Assembly (NCBI RefSeq): GCF_025144335.1
Contig: NZ_CP083539.1
Span: 435,501 to 499,500 of the forward strand
Length of the DNA stretch: 64,000 nucleotides
DNA from: Jannaschia sp. W003
GTDB taxonomy: Bacteria; Pseudomonadota; Alphaproteobacteria; Rhodobacterales; Rhodobacteraceae
Direction: 5' to 3'
Position numbers and translations under genes: made by a program. Shown one piece after another: positions 43,814-52,607 of the stretch (its first letter is position 1; each line of letters starts with the position of its first letter). The notes below the pieces were generated by a model. It was not told the origin of the DNA and made no database searches. It saw nothing but the letters and a program-made list of their open reading frames with translations.

Positions 43814-44497
43814 CTAGAGCGGCGGGCCGATGCGCAGGTCGAAGGGCGGCAGGCCCTCGACCCGCGCCATGATCGCGTCGCCCGCCTCGACCTTGCCCAC
43901 GCCCGCGGGCGTGCCCGTCAGGATCAGGTCGCCCGGCCCGAGGTGGTAGAAGCGCGAGAGGTCGGCGACGATGGCCGGCACCCCGTGGATCATGTCCGAG
44001 AGCCGCCCGTCCTGGCGCAGCTCGCCGTTGAGGCGCATCTCGATGCGCTGGTCCGCCGGCTCGAAGTCGCGGCGCAGGGTGCCGACAACAGCGGAGGCCT
44101 CCACGTCCTTGCCGAGGTCCCAGGGGCGGCGGCGGTCCTTGCCCTCCTGCTGGCGGTCGCGCCGCGTCATGTCGAGCGCCACCGCGTAGGCCCACGCGGC
44201 GGCCGCCGCTTCCTCCTCGGAGGCACGAAAAACGTCAGCGCCCAGAGCCACGGCCAGCTCCACCTCGTGGTGATAGTCGGCGGTCTCGGGCGGAAAGGGG
44301 ATGTCCGCGTCCGCGCGCACCATGTGGGCGGGCGACTTGGTGAAGTAGAACGGCGCCTCGGGGGTCGGCTCGTGGCCCATCTCGCGGGTGTGCTCGGCGT
44401 AGTTGCGGCCCACGCAGAAGATGCGGCGCACGGCGTACTCGCCCCCCTCCTCGACCTTGAGCGTGGGGATCGGCGGCAGCGGGAAGGCGAGCGACAT
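43814..44497 (-). CDS. Fumarylacetoacetate hydrolase family protein
   Basis: A 227-residue cytoplasmic enzyme of the FAH superfamily, which cleaves C-C bonds in acylpyruvates or dehydrates/decarboxylates oxo-acids. It shows FCVGRNYAEHTREMGH, the metal-binding HHEVELAVALG (Glu-x-Glu), DMTRRDRQQ, and LILTGTPAGVG near the C-terminus. The closest general type is fumarylpyruvate hydrolase. Position between idonate dehydrogenase and the TRAP receptor hints at sugar-acid breakdown, but the substrate is unknown. Confidence 0.85.
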   Translation of the reverse strand: MSLAFPLPPIPTLKVEEGGEYAVRRIFCVGRNYAEHTREMGHEPTPEAPFYFTKSPAHMVRADADIPFPPETADYHHEVELAVALGADVFRASEEEAAAAAWAYAVALDMTRRDRQQEGKDRRRPWDLGKDVEASAVVGTLRRDFEPADQRIEMRLNGELRQDGRLSDMIHGVPAIVADLSRFYHLGPGDLILTGTPAGVGKVEAGDAIMARVEGLPPFDLRIGPPL

Positions 44498-44519
44498 GGG
44501 GGGTCTCCGGAATGGGGGA

Positions 44520-45545
44520 TCAGCCGAAGGTGATCTGCGTCTTCATGGAGCGGGTGCGGTCGCCGGCGGTCTCGAACGCGGCCACGGCGTCGGCGGCGGC
44601 GAAGCTGCGCGTGACCAGCGGGGCCACGTCGATCAGTCCGCGGCGCATCAGCCCGACGCCGGCGGCGAACTCCTCGCCGAAGCGGAACGAGCCGCGCAGG
44701 TCGATCTCCTTGGCGGTGATGCTCTGCATGGGCACGTGCATGTCGCCGCCGAGCCCCAGCTGCACCAAGACGCCGCGCGGGCGCAGGGCGGCCACGGCGG
44801 CGCCGAGCGCGGAGGCCGAGCCGGAGCACTCGAACGCGGCGTCGAACGTCCCCTTGCCCGCGCGGTACTCGGCCAGCTTCGGGTCGCCCGCCTCCAGGGC
44901 CACGTCGGCGCCCGCGTGGCGGGCCATGTCGAGGCAGAACTCCGACAGGTCGGTCGCCACCACGAGGCCTGCGCCCGCGCGCCGCGCGGCCAAGATGGCG
45001 AGGACGCCGATGGGGCCGCAGCCCGTGACCAGCACCGCGCGGCCCACGAGGTCGCCCGCCCGGCGCACCGCGTGGAGGGCCACGGCCAGCGGCTCGGCCA
45101 TCGCCGCCTCGGCGGGCGAGAGGCTGGTCGCCACGGCGCATTGCGCCTCGTCGGCCAGGAGCACTTCGCGGAAGGCGCCCTGCACGTGGGGGAAGGGCAT
45201 GGCCGAGCCGTAGAAGCGCATGGCGGCGCAGTGGTTGGGCAGGCCGCGCAGGCATTCGGGGCAGTCGCGGCAGGGGCGCGACGGCGAGACGGCCACCAGC
45301 ATGCCGCGGGGGATCGAGACCCCCTCGCCCACCGCCTCGATGTGGCCCGCCACCTCGTGGCCGAGGATCATGGGCTCGCGCAGGCGCACCTGCCCGAAGC
45401 CGCCGTGGTCGAAGTAGTGCAGATCGCTGCCGCAGATGCCGCCCGTGGCCACGCGCACCCGCACCTCGCCGGGGCCGGGCGGGCCGGGGTCGGGCCGCTC
45501 CTCGATGCGCAGGTCGCGGGCAGCGTGGGCGACGACGGCCTTCAT
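44520..45545 (-). CDS. idnD: L-idonate 5-dehydrogenase (zinc-dependent MDR family)
   Basis: Oxidises L-idonate to 5-ketogluconate with NAD(P). The 341-residue protein has catalytic zinc ligands in GGICGSDLHYF and ILGHEVAGHI, the structural zinc cysteines in CRDCPECLRGLPNHC, and the cofactor site VTGCGPIGVLAILAARRAGA. The idonate assignment rests on its neighbours, a gluconate 5-dehydrogenase and gluconokinase in the divergent unit; other polyol substrates remain possible. The ATG at 45545 follows GGAG. Confidence 0.85.
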   Translation of the reverse strand: MKAVVAHAARDLRIEERPDPGPPGPGEVRVRVATGGICGSDLHYFDHGGFGQVRLREPMILGHEVAGHIEAVGEGVSIPRGMLVAVSPSRPCRDCPECLRGLPNHCAAMRFYGSAMPFPHVQGAFREVLLADEAQCAVATSLSPAEAAMAEPLAVALHAVRRAGDLVGRAVLVTGCGPIGVLAILAARRAGAGLVVATDLSEFCLDMARHAGADVALEAGDPKLAEYRAGKGTFDAAFECSGSASALGAAVAALRPRGVLVQLGLGGDMHVPMQSITAKEIDLRGSFRFGEEFAAGVGLMRRGLIDVAPLVTRSFAAADAVAAFETAGDRTRSMKTQITFG

Positions 45546-45636
45546 GGGGATCTCCGAGGCTTGCGCCCCGGGCGGGGCGTGCGAAGGTGACCGTGGCGCG
45601 GCGGCCCGTCCGCCGCAAGCCCCGCCGGAGACGTCC

Positions 45637-46392
45637 ATGACCCTCGCCCTGTTCGACCTCTCGGGCCGCCGCGCCCTCGTGACCGGCTCGGGGCAGGGCA
45701 TCGGCCTGGCGCTCGCGAAGGGGCTGGCGGAGGCCGGCGCGCGGGTGGTGCTGAACGGGCGCGACCGGGCGAAGCTGGAGCGGGCCGCGGAGGGCATCGA
45801 GGGCGCCGAAGTGCTCCCCTTCGACGTGACCGACCACGATGCCGTGCGCCATGCGGTGGATACGTTCGAGGCCGAGCACGGGGCCATCGACATCCTGGTG
45901 AACAACGCGGGCATGCAGCACCGCGCCCCCTTGGAGGACTTCCCGGCGGACGCCTTCGAGCGCCTGCTCCAGACTAACGTGGCGAGCGTGTTCCACGTGG
46001 GCCAGGCGGTGGCGCGGCACATGATCGGGCGCGGGCGCGGGCGGATCGTCAACATCGCGAGCGTGCAGACCGCGCTCGCCCGGCCCGGCATCGCGCCCTA
46101 CACGGCCACGAAGGGCGCGGTGGGCAACCTCACGAAGGGCATGGCGACGGACTGGGCGCCCCACGGGCTGCAGGTCAACGCGCTGGCGCCGGGCTACTTC
46201 GAGACGCCGCTGAACCAGGCGCTGGTGGACGACCCCGCGTTCTCGGCATGGCTGGCCAAGCGCACCCCGGCAGGCCGCTGGGGCAAGGTCGAGGAGCTGG
46301 TGGGGGCCTGCATCTTCCTGTGCTCGGATGCGGCGAGCTTCGTGAACGGCACGGTGCTCTACGTCGACGGCGGCATCACGGCGTCGCTGTGA
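45637..46392 (+). CDS. idnO: SDR oxidoreductase, gluconate 5-dehydrogenase type
   Basis: Reduces 5-ketogluconate to gluconate with NAD(P)H. The 251-residue SDR protein has the cofactor motif TGSGQGIGLALAKGLAEAGA, NNAG (in ILVNNAGMQHR), the catalytic Ser in IVNIASVQT, YTATKGAV (YxxxK) and C-terminal GTVLYVDGGITAS. It is divergent from idnD across 91 bases and overlaps gntK by GTGA. The specific product name is by similarity and context. Confidence 0.87.
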   Translation: MTLALFDLSGRRALVTGSGQGIGLALAKGLAEAGARVVLNGRDRAKLERAAEGIEGAEVLPFDVTDHDAVRHAVDTFEAEHGAIDILVNNAGMQHRAPLEDFPADAFERLLQTNVASVFHVGQAVARHMIGRGRGRIVNIASVQTALARPGIAPYTATKGAVGNLTKGMATDWAPHGLQVNALAPGYFETPLNQALVDDPAFSAWLAKRTPAGRWGKVEELVGACIFLCSDAASFVNGTVLYVDGGITASL

Positions 46393-46892
46393 GCGCGCGG
46401 CGGATCGTGGTGATGGGCGTCACGGCCACCGGCAAGTCGGCCGTGGGCGCGGCGCTGGCCGAGGCGCTGGGGGCGCGCTTCGTCGACGGCGACGACCTCC
46501 ACCCGGCCTCGAACCGGCGGAAGATGGCGGAGGGCACGCCGCTCGACGACGCCGACCGCGCGCCGTGGCTGGCCGAGGTGGGCCGGACGCTGGCCGAGGG
46601 GGGCGACTGCGTGGTGGCCTGCTCGGCGCTGAAGCGCCGCTACCGCACCGCGATCGACCGGGCCGCCGGGGGCGGCGTGCGGTTCGTGTTCCTCGATGCC
46701 CCCCGCGCGCTGGTCAAGGAGCGGCTGCGCGCGCGCGAGGGACACTTCATGCCCGCCTCGCTGATCCGCAGCCAGTTCGAGACCCTGGAGCCGCCCGGCG
46801 CGGACGAGGGTGCGGTGCGCCTCGCCGTGGACCGCCCCGTCGCGCAGGTGGTGCAGGCGGCGCTGCGGGGGCTGGGGCTTCAGGCGCCCTAG
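46389..46892 (+). CDS. gntK: Gluconokinase
   Basis: Phosphorylates gluconate to 6-phosphogluconate, feeding the pentose-phosphate or Entner-Doudoroff routes. The 167-residue protein has a P-loop with the family form GVTATGKSAVG, the DGDDLHPASNRRKMAEGTPL substrate motif and CSALKRRYRT. Length is normal for the GntK/IdnK type. GTGA coupling with idnO makes them one unit. Confidence 0.95.
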   Translation: MSARRIVVMGVTATGKSAVGAALAEALGARFVDGDDLHPASNRRKMAEGTPLDDADRAPWLAEVGRTLAEGGDCVVACSALKRRYRTAIDRAAGGGVRFVFLDAPRALVKERLRAREGHFMPASLIRSQFETLEPPGADEGAVRLAVDRPVAQVVQAALRGLGLQAP

Positions 46893-46951
46893 ATGCGCTC
46901 GACAGCGGCCCGGGCGCCGCTAGGTCACCCCGCATCGCAGGAGGACCGACG

Positions 46952-47488
46952 ATGGCAGACGACACGCGCAGCGGAAACCGGCTGATGGACCGCCCCGAAT
47001 ACGCCAGCAAGCCGAGGCCGCTGACGCGCGGGCCGGACGCGATGATCGGCGAGGCGGTCTCGGCGATGAGCGACCGGAACTACGGCTGCGTGATCGTGGT
47101 CGACGCCGACGACAAGGTGATCGGCGTGGTGACCGAGCGCGACATCATGAACAAGGTGGTGGCCAAGGGCCTCGATGCGGCGACCACGCCGCTCAGCGCG
47201 ATCATGACGCCCGAGCCGCGCCTCGCGCGCGAGACCGACGACATGCTGAACTGGCTGCGGATCATGTCGAACGAGCGCTTCCGCCGCCTGCCGGTGGTGG
47301 ACGGCGACGGACGCATCAAGGCGGTGTTCACGCAGGGCGACTTCGTGAGCTACACGTGGCCCGAGCTGATGGGGCAGATGCGCTCGATGCTCCGGGCGCA
47401 GGCGATGGGCAACTTCCACTACCTGCTGATCGGCGGCGGCATCCTGATCTACGTGCTGGCGATGTTCGTGGTGTTCGCGGCCATCTGA
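46952..47488 (+). CDS. CBS-domain protein with C-terminal membrane anchor
   Basis: A 178-residue protein with two CBS motifs (about residues 26-82 and 90-142; NYGCVIVVDADDKVIGVVTE, then RRLPVVDGDGRIKAVFTQGD) that commonly bind adenine nucleotides. A single hydrophobic helix (YLLIGGGILIYVLAMFVVFA) ends the chain, so it is tail-anchored with the CBS pair in the cytoplasm. GGAGGA precedes the ATG. The partner it senses for is not visible. A C-rich/G-rich inverted repeat at 47501-47533 lies between it and the tRNA gene and may act as terminator. Confidence 0.8.
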   Translation: MADDTRSGNRLMDRPEYASKPRPLTRGPDAMIGEAVSAMSDRNYGCVIVVDADDKVIGVVTERDIMNKVVAKGLDAATTPLSAIMTPEPRLARETDDMLNWLRIMSNERFRRLPVVDGDGRIKAVFTQGDFVSYTWPELMGQMRSMLRAQAMGNFHYLLIGGGILIYVLAMFVVFAAI

Positions 47489-47537
47489 TCCGGCCGCCCG
47501 CCCCCCGTCGCGACGCCTCGGAATGGCGGGGGGTGTC

Positions 47538-47614
47538 TGGTCGGGCAGAGAGGATTCGAACCTCCGACCCCCTGCTCCCGAAGCAGGTGCGCTACCAGGC
47601 TGCGCCACTGCCCG
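47538..47614 (-). tRNA. tRNA-Pro (anticodon CGG)
   Basis: On the minus strand a 77-base cloverleaf runs from the 5' acceptor CGGGCAG (47614-47608) to the 3' acceptor CTGCCCG (47548-47542), with discriminator A and an encoded CCA (47540-47538). The anticodon stem CCTGC/GCAGG closes the loop TTCGGGA, giving anticodon CGG, which reads CCG. The T-arm GGAGGTTCGAATCCT is standard. No integrase or attachment-site duplication is seen next to it. Confidence 0.96.
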
Positions 47615-47666
47615 ACCGTGGCCGCGCGATACGCGCCGCGGGGGCGGAGCGCAAGGGGCGCGCGCG

Positions 47667-48269
47667 TCAGAGGCGGCGGGTCTTCTGCTCCACCTCGTCC
47701 ACCGTCTGGCGGGTCACCTCAGTGAGGGTGCGCAGCTCCTCGGCCACGGCGGCCACGCCCCCCGCGTCGTCGCCGAGGCGCGAGGCCTCGAAGGCGGCGT
47801 GGGCGGCGATGCGCTCGAGCTTGCGGTGGAGCTGGATCAGGCGCAGCGCGTTGTTGGAGGCGCGGTGGGCGTGCTCCTCCTGGCGGGCGATCACGGTGGA
47901 GATGAAGACCTTCCGGAAGATGTCGAGCGCGGCCTTCACCCGCTCCTCGGCCTCGCGCGTGGCCTCGGCGGCCTCGGCGAGCCAGCCGTCCGCGCCCACG
48001 CGCGGGCGCAGCTCCGAGAGCCACGCCGCGGTCTCGGCCACCGTCGCGCGCTGTGCGTCGTCGATCTGGACGTCGTAGGGGGCGAGCAGGTCCTCCCAGC
48101 GCCCGCCGAGCGTGGCGACCGCCTCGTCGACGGAGGCGCGCGCGACGATGGCGGCGTCGCGGTCCAGGGCCGCGCGCAGGAGCGCCGGCGCCAGGGGCCA
48201 GAGGTGGCGTTCGAGGAGGACGACCGGGTCGTGCTCCCAGTCCTGCGTCTCGGGGGAGATCTCGTTCAT
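47667..48269 (-). CDS. Small soluble protein with chemoreceptor-tip-like helical hairpin
   Basis: A 200-residue, wholly helical protein without membrane segment or signal peptide. The C-terminal part (AHAAFEASRLGDDAG, then GVAAVAEELRTLTEVTRQT) closely resembles the conserved signalling tip of methyl-accepting chemotaxis proteins (EAARAGE-x-GRGFAVVA-EVR-L). The N-terminal about 100 residues match no family I know. AAGGAAA precedes the ATG. It may couple to CheA/CheW without a classical sensor domain; this is inference. The neighbours are a tRNA and a transporter. Confidence 0.6.
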   Translation of the reverse strand: MNEISPETQDWEHDPVVLLERHLWPLAPALLRAALDRDAAIVARASVDEAVATLGGRWEDLLAPYDVQIDDAQRATVAETAAWLSELRPRVGADGWLAEAAEATREAEERVKAALDIFRKVFISTVIARQEEHAHRASNNALRLIQLHRKLERIAAHAAFEASRLGDDAGGVAAVAEELRTLTEVTRQTVDEVEQKTRRL

Positions 48270-48309
48270 CCGGTTTCCTTATCCCGCCCCCCGCGGCCCG
48301 GCAATCGCC

Positions 48310-49293
48310 CTAATGCCGCGACCTGTCGCGATCCGCGTCCGAGAGCATCGGGCCGATCCGCGGGGCGGTCCCTGTCTCGGGGCGCGAGCGGGTGCGGCGC
48401 ACGGGCCGGGTGGGCGAATTGCCGCGGCCCTCGCGGAACACGATGTAGAGCCCCGAGGCGATGATGATCGCGGCGCCCAGCGCGGTGCCGCCGTCCACGG
48501 TCTCGTCGAAGAACAGCCAGCCGTAGAGCGCGGCCCACAGGATCTGGCTGTACTGCATGGGCGCGACCAGCACCGCGTCGGCGCGGCGGTAGGCCTCGAT
48601 CATCAGCAGGCTCGCCCCGAAGGCGCAGGCGGCCATGACGGCCCAGAGGCCGAGGTCGCCCAGCGGCATGGGCCGGTACACGAAGGGCAGCACGACCCCC
48701 ATCGCCGCCACGTTCGCCACCATCGGGTAGAGCAGCAGCACCGCGGTGCGCTCCTCGCGGCCGATCTTGCGCACGATCACCGAGGCCAGCGCCGAGGCGC
48801 AGGCCCCCGTGAGCGCCGCCGCGTGGCCCCAGCCCAGCTCCACCCCGCCGCCGGGGCGCAGCACCACCAGCACGCCCAGGAGACCGCAGACCACCGCGCC
48901 CCAGCGGTGGGGGCCCACGCGCTCGCCCAGCACCGGGATCGACAGCACCGTGATGATCAGCGGCATCGCGAAGATGATCGCGTAGACCTGCGCGAGGGGC
49001 AGCGTGGTGAAGGCGTAGAACACGCACATGCCCGTCACCACCGTGGAGGCGGTGCGCAGCGCGGTCCACCACGGGTGCCGCGGCCGCAGGTTGCCCTCCA
49101 CGTCGTCGCGCAGCAGCATCATCACGACCAGCGGGAAGGTCAGCAGGACCGAGAAGAACACGATCTGGAACACGGCGTAGCCGCCCAGCATCTTGATCGC
49201 CACGTCGTGCACCGAGAACAGCGCGAAGGCCGCGAGGGCGCCGAGGATGCCGGGCAGCGGGGAGGTGGCGGCGGAGCCTTGGGGGGTGGTCAT
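48310..49293 (-). CDS. EamA/DMT-family transporter
   Basis: A 327-residue inner-membrane protein with ten hydrophobic helices in two EamA repeats (VYAIIFAMPLIITVLSIPVLGERVGPHRW is the first-repeat end, split here by its Pro; SQILWAALYGWLFFDETVDG the second). Such carriers export or import metabolites by antiport. A basic, polar tail follows the last helix. The substrate is unknown. A hairpin at 49316-49341 separates it from leuB upstream. Confidence 0.85.
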   Translation of the reverse strand: MTTPQGSAATSPLPGILGALAAFALFSVHDVAIKMLGGYAVFQIVFFSVLLTFPLVVMMLLRDDVEGNLRPRHPWWTALRTASTVVTGMCVFYAFTTLPLAQVYAIIFAMPLIITVLSIPVLGERVGPHRWGAVVCGLLGVLVVLRPGGGVELGWGHAAALTGACASALASVIVRKIGREERTAVLLLYPMVANVAAMGVVLPFVYRPMPLGDLGLWAVMAACAFGASLLMIEAYRRADAVLVAPMQYSQILWAALYGWLFFDETVDGGTALGAAIIIASGLYIVFREGRGNSPTRPVRRTRSRPETGTAPRIGPMLSDADRDRSRH

Positions 49294-49315
49294 GGGACCG
49301 GAGCTTTCGGGTGGT

Positions 49316-49341
49316 GCGCCGCCCCCTCCCCGGGGCGGCGC
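49316..49341 (-). terminator. Hairpin between leuB and the EamA gene
   Basis: Perfect 10-bp arms GCGCCGCCCC (49316-49325) and GGGGCGGCGC (49332-49341) with a six-base loop start nine bases after the leuB stop. There is no T-run, as is common in this GC-rich genome. It likely limits leuB transcripts. Confidence 0.6.
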
Positions 49342-49350
49342 CGGAGGGGT

Positions 49351-50454
49351 CTAGGCGGCGGCGTCGAGGGCGGCGAGCACGGCGTCGCCCATCCCGCTCG
49401 TGGAGACGGGGGTGCCGCCCTCGGGGCCCATGAGGTCGGCGGTGCGCACGCCGTCGGCGAGCACCTTCTGGACCGCGCCTTCCAGGAGGTCCGCGTTCGC
49501 GCCCTCGTCGAAGCTGTAGCGCAGCGCCATCGCGAACGAGAGGATGCAGGCGATGGGGTTCGCGAGGCCCTGCCCCGCGATGTCGGGCGCCGAGCCGTGC
49601 ACGGGCTCGTAGAGCGCCTTGGGCCGGCCGTTCGCCATCGGCAGGCCGAGCGAGGCCGAGGGCAGCATCCCCAGCGAGCCGGTGAGCATGGCGGCCAGGT
49701 CCGACAGGAGGTCGCCGAACAGGTTGTCGGTGACGATCACGTCGAACTGCTTGGGCCAGCGCGTGAGCTGCATGGCGCCGGCGTCGGCGTACATGTGGCT
49801 GAGCTCCACCTCGGGGTACTCGGCGTCGTGGATCTCCTGCACCACGTCGCGCCACAGCACGCCCGATTCCATGACGTTGGCCTTCTCCATGGAGCAGACG
49901 CGGTTCCCGCGCCGCTTGGCCAGCTCGAAGGCGGAGCGCGCCACGCGGGCGATCTCGCTCTCGGTGTAGCGCTGGGTGTTGATGCCGACGCGCTCGTTGC
50001 CCTCGCGGTGGATGCCGCGGGGCTCGCCGAAGTAGACGCCCGAGGTCAGCTCGCGCACGATCATGATGTCGAGGCCGGCGACCACGTCGCGCTTGAGCGA
50101 CGAGAAGTCCGCCAGCGCGTCGAAGCACTGCGCGGGGCGCAGGTTCGAGAACAGGTCCATCTCCTTGCGCAGGCGCAGGAGGCCGCGCTCGGGCTTCTCG
50201 GAGAAGTCCAACTGGTCGTACTTCGGCCCGCCCACGGCGCCCAGCAGCACCGCGTCCACCTCCTGCGCCTTGGCCATCGTCGCGTCCGTCAGAGGCGTGC
50301 CGTGGGCGTCGAAGGCGGCGCCGCCGACCAAGTCCTCGGACACCTCGAACTGCAGCGCGCGGTTCGCGCCGAACCAGTCGATCACGCGCCGCACCTCGGC
50401 CATGACCTCGGGGCCGATGCCGTCGCCCGGCAGGATCAGGAGGGTGTTGGCCAT
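49351..50454 (-). CDS. leuB: 3-isopropylmalate dehydrogenase
   Basis: Third step of leucine synthesis: oxidative decarboxylation of 3-isopropylmalate with NAD. The 367-residue protein has [10 protein letters not shown], substrate-binding RRLRK-type segment [27 protein letters not shown] and [20 protein letters not shown], and [14 protein letters not shown] for NAD. The start ATG at 50454 has AAGGA upstream; an ATG at 50472 lacks a site. leuD lies about 2.2 kb upstream on the same strand, with two other genes between. leuA and leuC are not in the window. Confidence 0.97.
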   Translation of the reverse strand: MANTLLILPGDGIGPEVMAEVRRVIDWFGANRALQFEVSEDLVGGAAFDAHGTPLTDATMAKAQEVDAVLLGAVGGPKYDQLDFSEKPERGLLRLRKEMDLFSNLRPAQCFDALADFSSLKRDVVAGLDIMIVRELTSGVYFGEPRGIHREGNERVGINTQRYTESEIARVARSAFELAKRRGNRVCSMEKANVMESGVLWRDVVQEIHDAEYPEVELSHMYADAGAMQLTRWPKQFDVIVTDNLFGDLLSDLAAMLTGSLGMLPSASLGLPMANGRPKALYEPVHGSAPDIAGQGLANPIACILSFAMALRYSFDEGANADLLEGAVQKVLADGVRTADLMGPEGGTPVSTSGMGDAVLAALDAAA

Positions 50455-50492
50455 CGCGGCGGTCCTTCGCATCTGTTGGATCGCCGGCCGCG

Positions 50493-51494
50493 CTACTCCC
50501 GCCCCTCCGCGTGGTCAACCGGCAGGGCGAGGTCCACCCACACCGCGCGCCCCGTGCCGGCCGCGTCCACGGTTTTGCGTAGAGGGTCGCCCTCGGGCGG
50601 CCAGAGCACGCCCGCCGCCACGATCCGCAGGCCGCGCGCGGGCAGCACGTAGTCCACGCGCAGCGGCCCCGGCCCCTCCCACGCGGCGGTGTCGAGGCCC
50701 GGATCGCCTCGGTGTCCCGCGCCGCCGCCCCCCGCGCCGCGCGGCTCGGGGTCCCGGAGGCGCGGGTGCGCCAGCAGCGCCGCGAGGGCGTCCCGCCGCC
50801 CCTCGCCGTCGCGGGGATCGACGTTGGCGCGGCCCGCGAGCACCGGGAGGGCCTCGGCTTCGGCCAGCCGGAGCGCCAGCGCCAGCTCTGCGGCGTTGTG
50901 CAGGCCGTTGCGGTCCTCGGGGCCGTCGAACACGGGCGGGCCGGCGGCGAGGGTCACGAGGCTGAGGCCCGCCACGGGCACCACCCACTGCGCCACGGTG
51001 GCGACGGGCACCACGGCCCCCTCGGGCAGGAGGCCGCGGGGCGCGTCCCAGGGCACGCTCGAATGGTCCGCCACCGCGCCGAGGGGATGCCGCGACAGCA
51101 CCGCCAGCCCCGAATCGCCCGTGAACCGCCCGTAGCCGAGCGCGTCGCGCGCCTCACCCAGCCGCCCGTCGCCGTCGAGGTCGAGCCCCGAGGGGCGGCC
51201 CGCGTTGGGGCGCAGGTGCACGGCGTGGGGATAGTCCAGCCCCCGCGCGCGCAAGCCGGCGCGGATGCCGTCCAGCCCCGCCCCGCCCGCGTCCCAGTCC
51301 ACGTCGCCCAGCACCAGCACGTCGGCACCGACGTGGGCGATCACGTCGAGGGCGGCAGCGGCCTGCGCCTCGCCGCGCAGGACGTCGCGCAGCATGAGGC
51401 CGGGCCCGCGGCGGCCGAGGCCGGAGTGGAACGTGGCGACGCGCAGCGTGTCCGCGGCGACGGGAGCCGCCAGCAGCAGCAAGGCGGCGATCAG
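50493..51494 (-). CDS. Endonuclease/exonuclease/phosphatase-family protein, exported
   Basis: A protein of about 330 residues with an N-terminal hydrophobic export signal ([15 protein letters not shown]) and an EEP-like body ([47 protein letters not shown], and DYVLPARGL near the end). Family members cleave phosphodiesters; the usual catalytic His near the C-terminus is not obvious. The start is unclear: CTG at 51494 overlaps the previous stop (CTGA), TTG at 51482 is possible, and the only ATG (51623) would overlap the upstream gene by 133 bases. Confidence 0.65.
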   Translation of the reverse strand: MIAALLLLAAPVAADTLRVATFHSGLGRRGPGLMLRDVLRGEAQAAAALDVIAHVGADVLVLGDVDWDAGGAGLDGIRAGLRARGLDYPHAVHLRPNAGRPSGLDLDGDGRLGEARDALGYGRFTGDSGLAVLSRHPLGAVADHSSVPWDAPRGLLPEGAVVPVATVAQWVVPVAGLSLVTLAAGPPVFDGPEDRNGLHNAAELALALRLAEAEALPVLAGRANVDPRDGEGRRDALAALLAHPRLRDPEPRGAGGGGAGHRGDPGLDTAAWEGPGPLRVDYVLPARGLRIVAAGVLWPPEGDPLRKTVDAAGTGRAVWVDLALPVDHAEGRE

Positions 51495-52336
51495 GCCGGC
51501 AGGAAGTCCGTGCCGACGGCGGCGTGGTCGACGGCCACGCGGCGGCGCTTGGCCTCGATCATCAGCGCCAGGCGGCGCATGGCGATGCCCCGGAGGAACA
51601 GGGACGCGGGAAGGAAGGCCCATAGCGCCACCGACCAGACCAGCACGAGATCGCTCTCGATCAGCGAGATGCCGTTCACGCCGCCGACGAAGCCGGCGAC
51701 CGGCGGGGAGAGGTATGGCAGCACGATGCCTAACAGGATGTTAAAGCGCCCGTCCGAGCGCAGGCGGCGCACCACGTCGGCGCCCGCCGTCGGCTCGAAG
51801 GTGGGCAGGTTGATCCAGACGTTGAACGCGCCCGAGCGGCCGGGCCAGCGGTAGAGACGGATCAGGATCGCGAAGAGCGTGATGCCGACCAGCGCCACGA
51901 GATAGGCCAGCCCGGCCGCGGCGCGCACGATCTGCGCCTCGGCCATGGTGGTGCCTTCGGGCAGGAGCCAGAGGATCAGGCGGATCGGGCTCCAGGGGAA
52001 GTCCATGGCGTGGCCCAGCATCACGCCCACCGCGAAGACGAGGCGGCTGAGGGCCGAGGGCTCCTCGCGCCCGGCGCAGATCCCGGCGATCATCAGCACC
52101 GTGAGGGCGAGGATGGCGAATCGCGTGCGGTTGAAGGGCGGCGCGTCGCGGAACTCCACGAGGCCGGGATAGATCGCGCCGTACTCCAGCACCGTGAACA
52201 CCGCCGCGCAGAAGGCGATCAGGATCACGGCGTCGGCCACCTCGGGCGCGTCCTGCGGGAGCAGGAGCGACGGGGTGACGATCATGGCCACCACCAGGAG
52301 TGCACGAAGTCCCGCGCCGGTGAGCTGCGAAATCAC
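51491..52336 (-). CDS. Conserved-looking membrane protein of unknown function
   Basis: I do not recognise this 281-residue protein. It has about six hydrophobic segments: LRALLVVAMIVTPSLLL, VILIAFCAAVFTVLEYGAIY, FAILALTVLMIAGICA, AAGLAYLVALVGITLFAIL, and two more between about residues 195 and 250. A short charged cytoplasmic end follows. The start is GTG at 52336, with GGAAGAGG seven bases upstream; an ATG at 52408 lacks a site. It is coupled to the exported EEP protein by an overlapping stop, suggesting a shared function. Confidence 0.6.
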   Translation of the reverse strand: MISQLTGAGLRALLVVAMIVTPSLLLPQDAPEVADAVILIAFCAAVFTVLEYGAIYPGLVEFRDAPPFNRTRFAILALTVLMIAGICAGREEPSALSRLVFAVGVMLGHAMDFPWSPIRLILWLLPEGTTMAEAQIVRAAAGLAYLVALVGITLFAILIRLYRWPGRSGAFNVWINLPTFEPTAGADVVRRLRSDGRFNILLGIVLPYLSPPVAGFVGGVNGISLIESDLVLVWSVALWAFLPASLFLRGIAMRRLALMIEAKRRRVAVDHAAVGTDFLPA

Positions 52337-52607
52337 TGTCTGCCTCTTCCTGCCGTCCGGGTCGGTACGTGCCTTCCCGTGTCCGGCGGATATGGTGCCC
52401 GAAGGCACCGTGCCTCATTCTCGCCTAGAGGTTGCCCTGATTAACTTCATCCGGCAACTGCCTGATTTGGCCGGGAAAGAAACGTGGGGCGTTTGTGTCC
52501 CCCGCGCGACAGGACGCGGATAAGGAACGTGATTTCCGTTTCCGATCAGTGCCTTGCGAAGCGGACTTGATGTGCGCAAGCCCGCATCGCACGGCGGCGC
52601 CGCGGCG
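52337..52607 (-). promoter_or_regulatory. Upstream region of the membrane protein gene
   Basis: This 271-base gap after leuD carries two hairpins on the way to the membrane gene: GGTGCC/GGCACC with loop CGAA (52394-52409) and GTTGCC/GGCAAC with a 16-base spacer containing TTAA (52431-52458). A relatively AT-rich stretch at about 52437-52560 is the likely promoter zone. Short open frames here have no support. No riboswitch was recognised. Confidence 0.4.

Noticed and set aside
47538..47614. tRNA-Pro as an integration site for a mobile element
   Set aside because: No integrase, no repeated tRNA 3' end and no change in composition beside it.
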